In this document: positions 5,401 through 5,419 of the stretch, one piece after another | How positions within the stretch are numbered: position 1 is the stretch's first letter | Layout of the letters: each line of letters opens with the position of its first letter | Source of the DNA: Gemmatimonadota bacterium | GTDB lineage: Bacteria; Gemmatimonadota; Gemmatimonadetes; Gemmatimonadales; Gemmatimonadaceae | Reading direction: 5' to 3' | DNA length: 5,419 nt | NCBI GenBank assembly: GCA_003222065.1 | Contig: QHUV01000293.1 | Coordinates: 1-5,419, forward strand | Program-made: the position numbers and the translations under genes | Notes under the pieces: generated by a model | What the model was told of the DNA's origin: nothing | What the model saw: the letters and a program-made list of their open reading frames with translations, nothing else | The model's database searches: none

Positions 5401-5419
5401 TGGCAATGGGGCAGGAGCG

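Noticed and set aside
5400..5419. Start of another gene (ATG 5400) at the right edge
   Set aside because: No ribosome binding site, only six codons visible, and the ATG lies at the edge of a repeat copy.

Overview
The window is 5.4 kb of GC-rich bacterial DNA. It carries four genes on the + strand, packed head to tail (529-5339), between a repeat-rich non-coding stretch (1-528) and a short non-coding tail (5340-5419). High GC, leader and intergenic repeats of the CCGAGCGAAGCGAGG type, and the gene content suggest a soil or environmental bacterium, possibly Gemmatimonadota or a similar phylum. That placement is inference; no marker gene is present.

Region 1-313 holds no credible gene. It contains two copies of a 16-nt repeat in direct orientation, two arrays built on CTGACACCG that form a 40-bp imperfect inverted repeat (35/40 matches) around a 141-nt centre, a strong GC hairpin in that centre, and a roughly 30-nt element. 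A second copy of the 30-nt element lies in opposite orientation just after the last gene. Bases 303-528 look like the leader of the first gene.

The first two genes encode a ligase-associated, Lhr-Core-type DEXH box helicase and the metallophosphoesterase nuclease PdeM. These are two of the four proteins of a known bacterial DNA-repair cluster. The other two usual members, an ATP-dependent DNA ligase and a metallo-beta-lactamase-fold exonuclease, are not in the window; the place where they might be expected is the repeat-rich non-coding DNA. The helicase has all its motor motifs but appears to lack about 70 residues after the winged-helix region.

The last two genes are a secreted protein of unknown function, whose start codon overlaps the pdeM stop codon, and a cytoplasmic protein of unknown function 5 nt further on. 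All four genes are close enough to be one transcription unit. The hexamer CCTAAC/GTTAGG occurs ten times, nine of them as CCTAACG/CGTTAGG, which is several times what base composition predicts.
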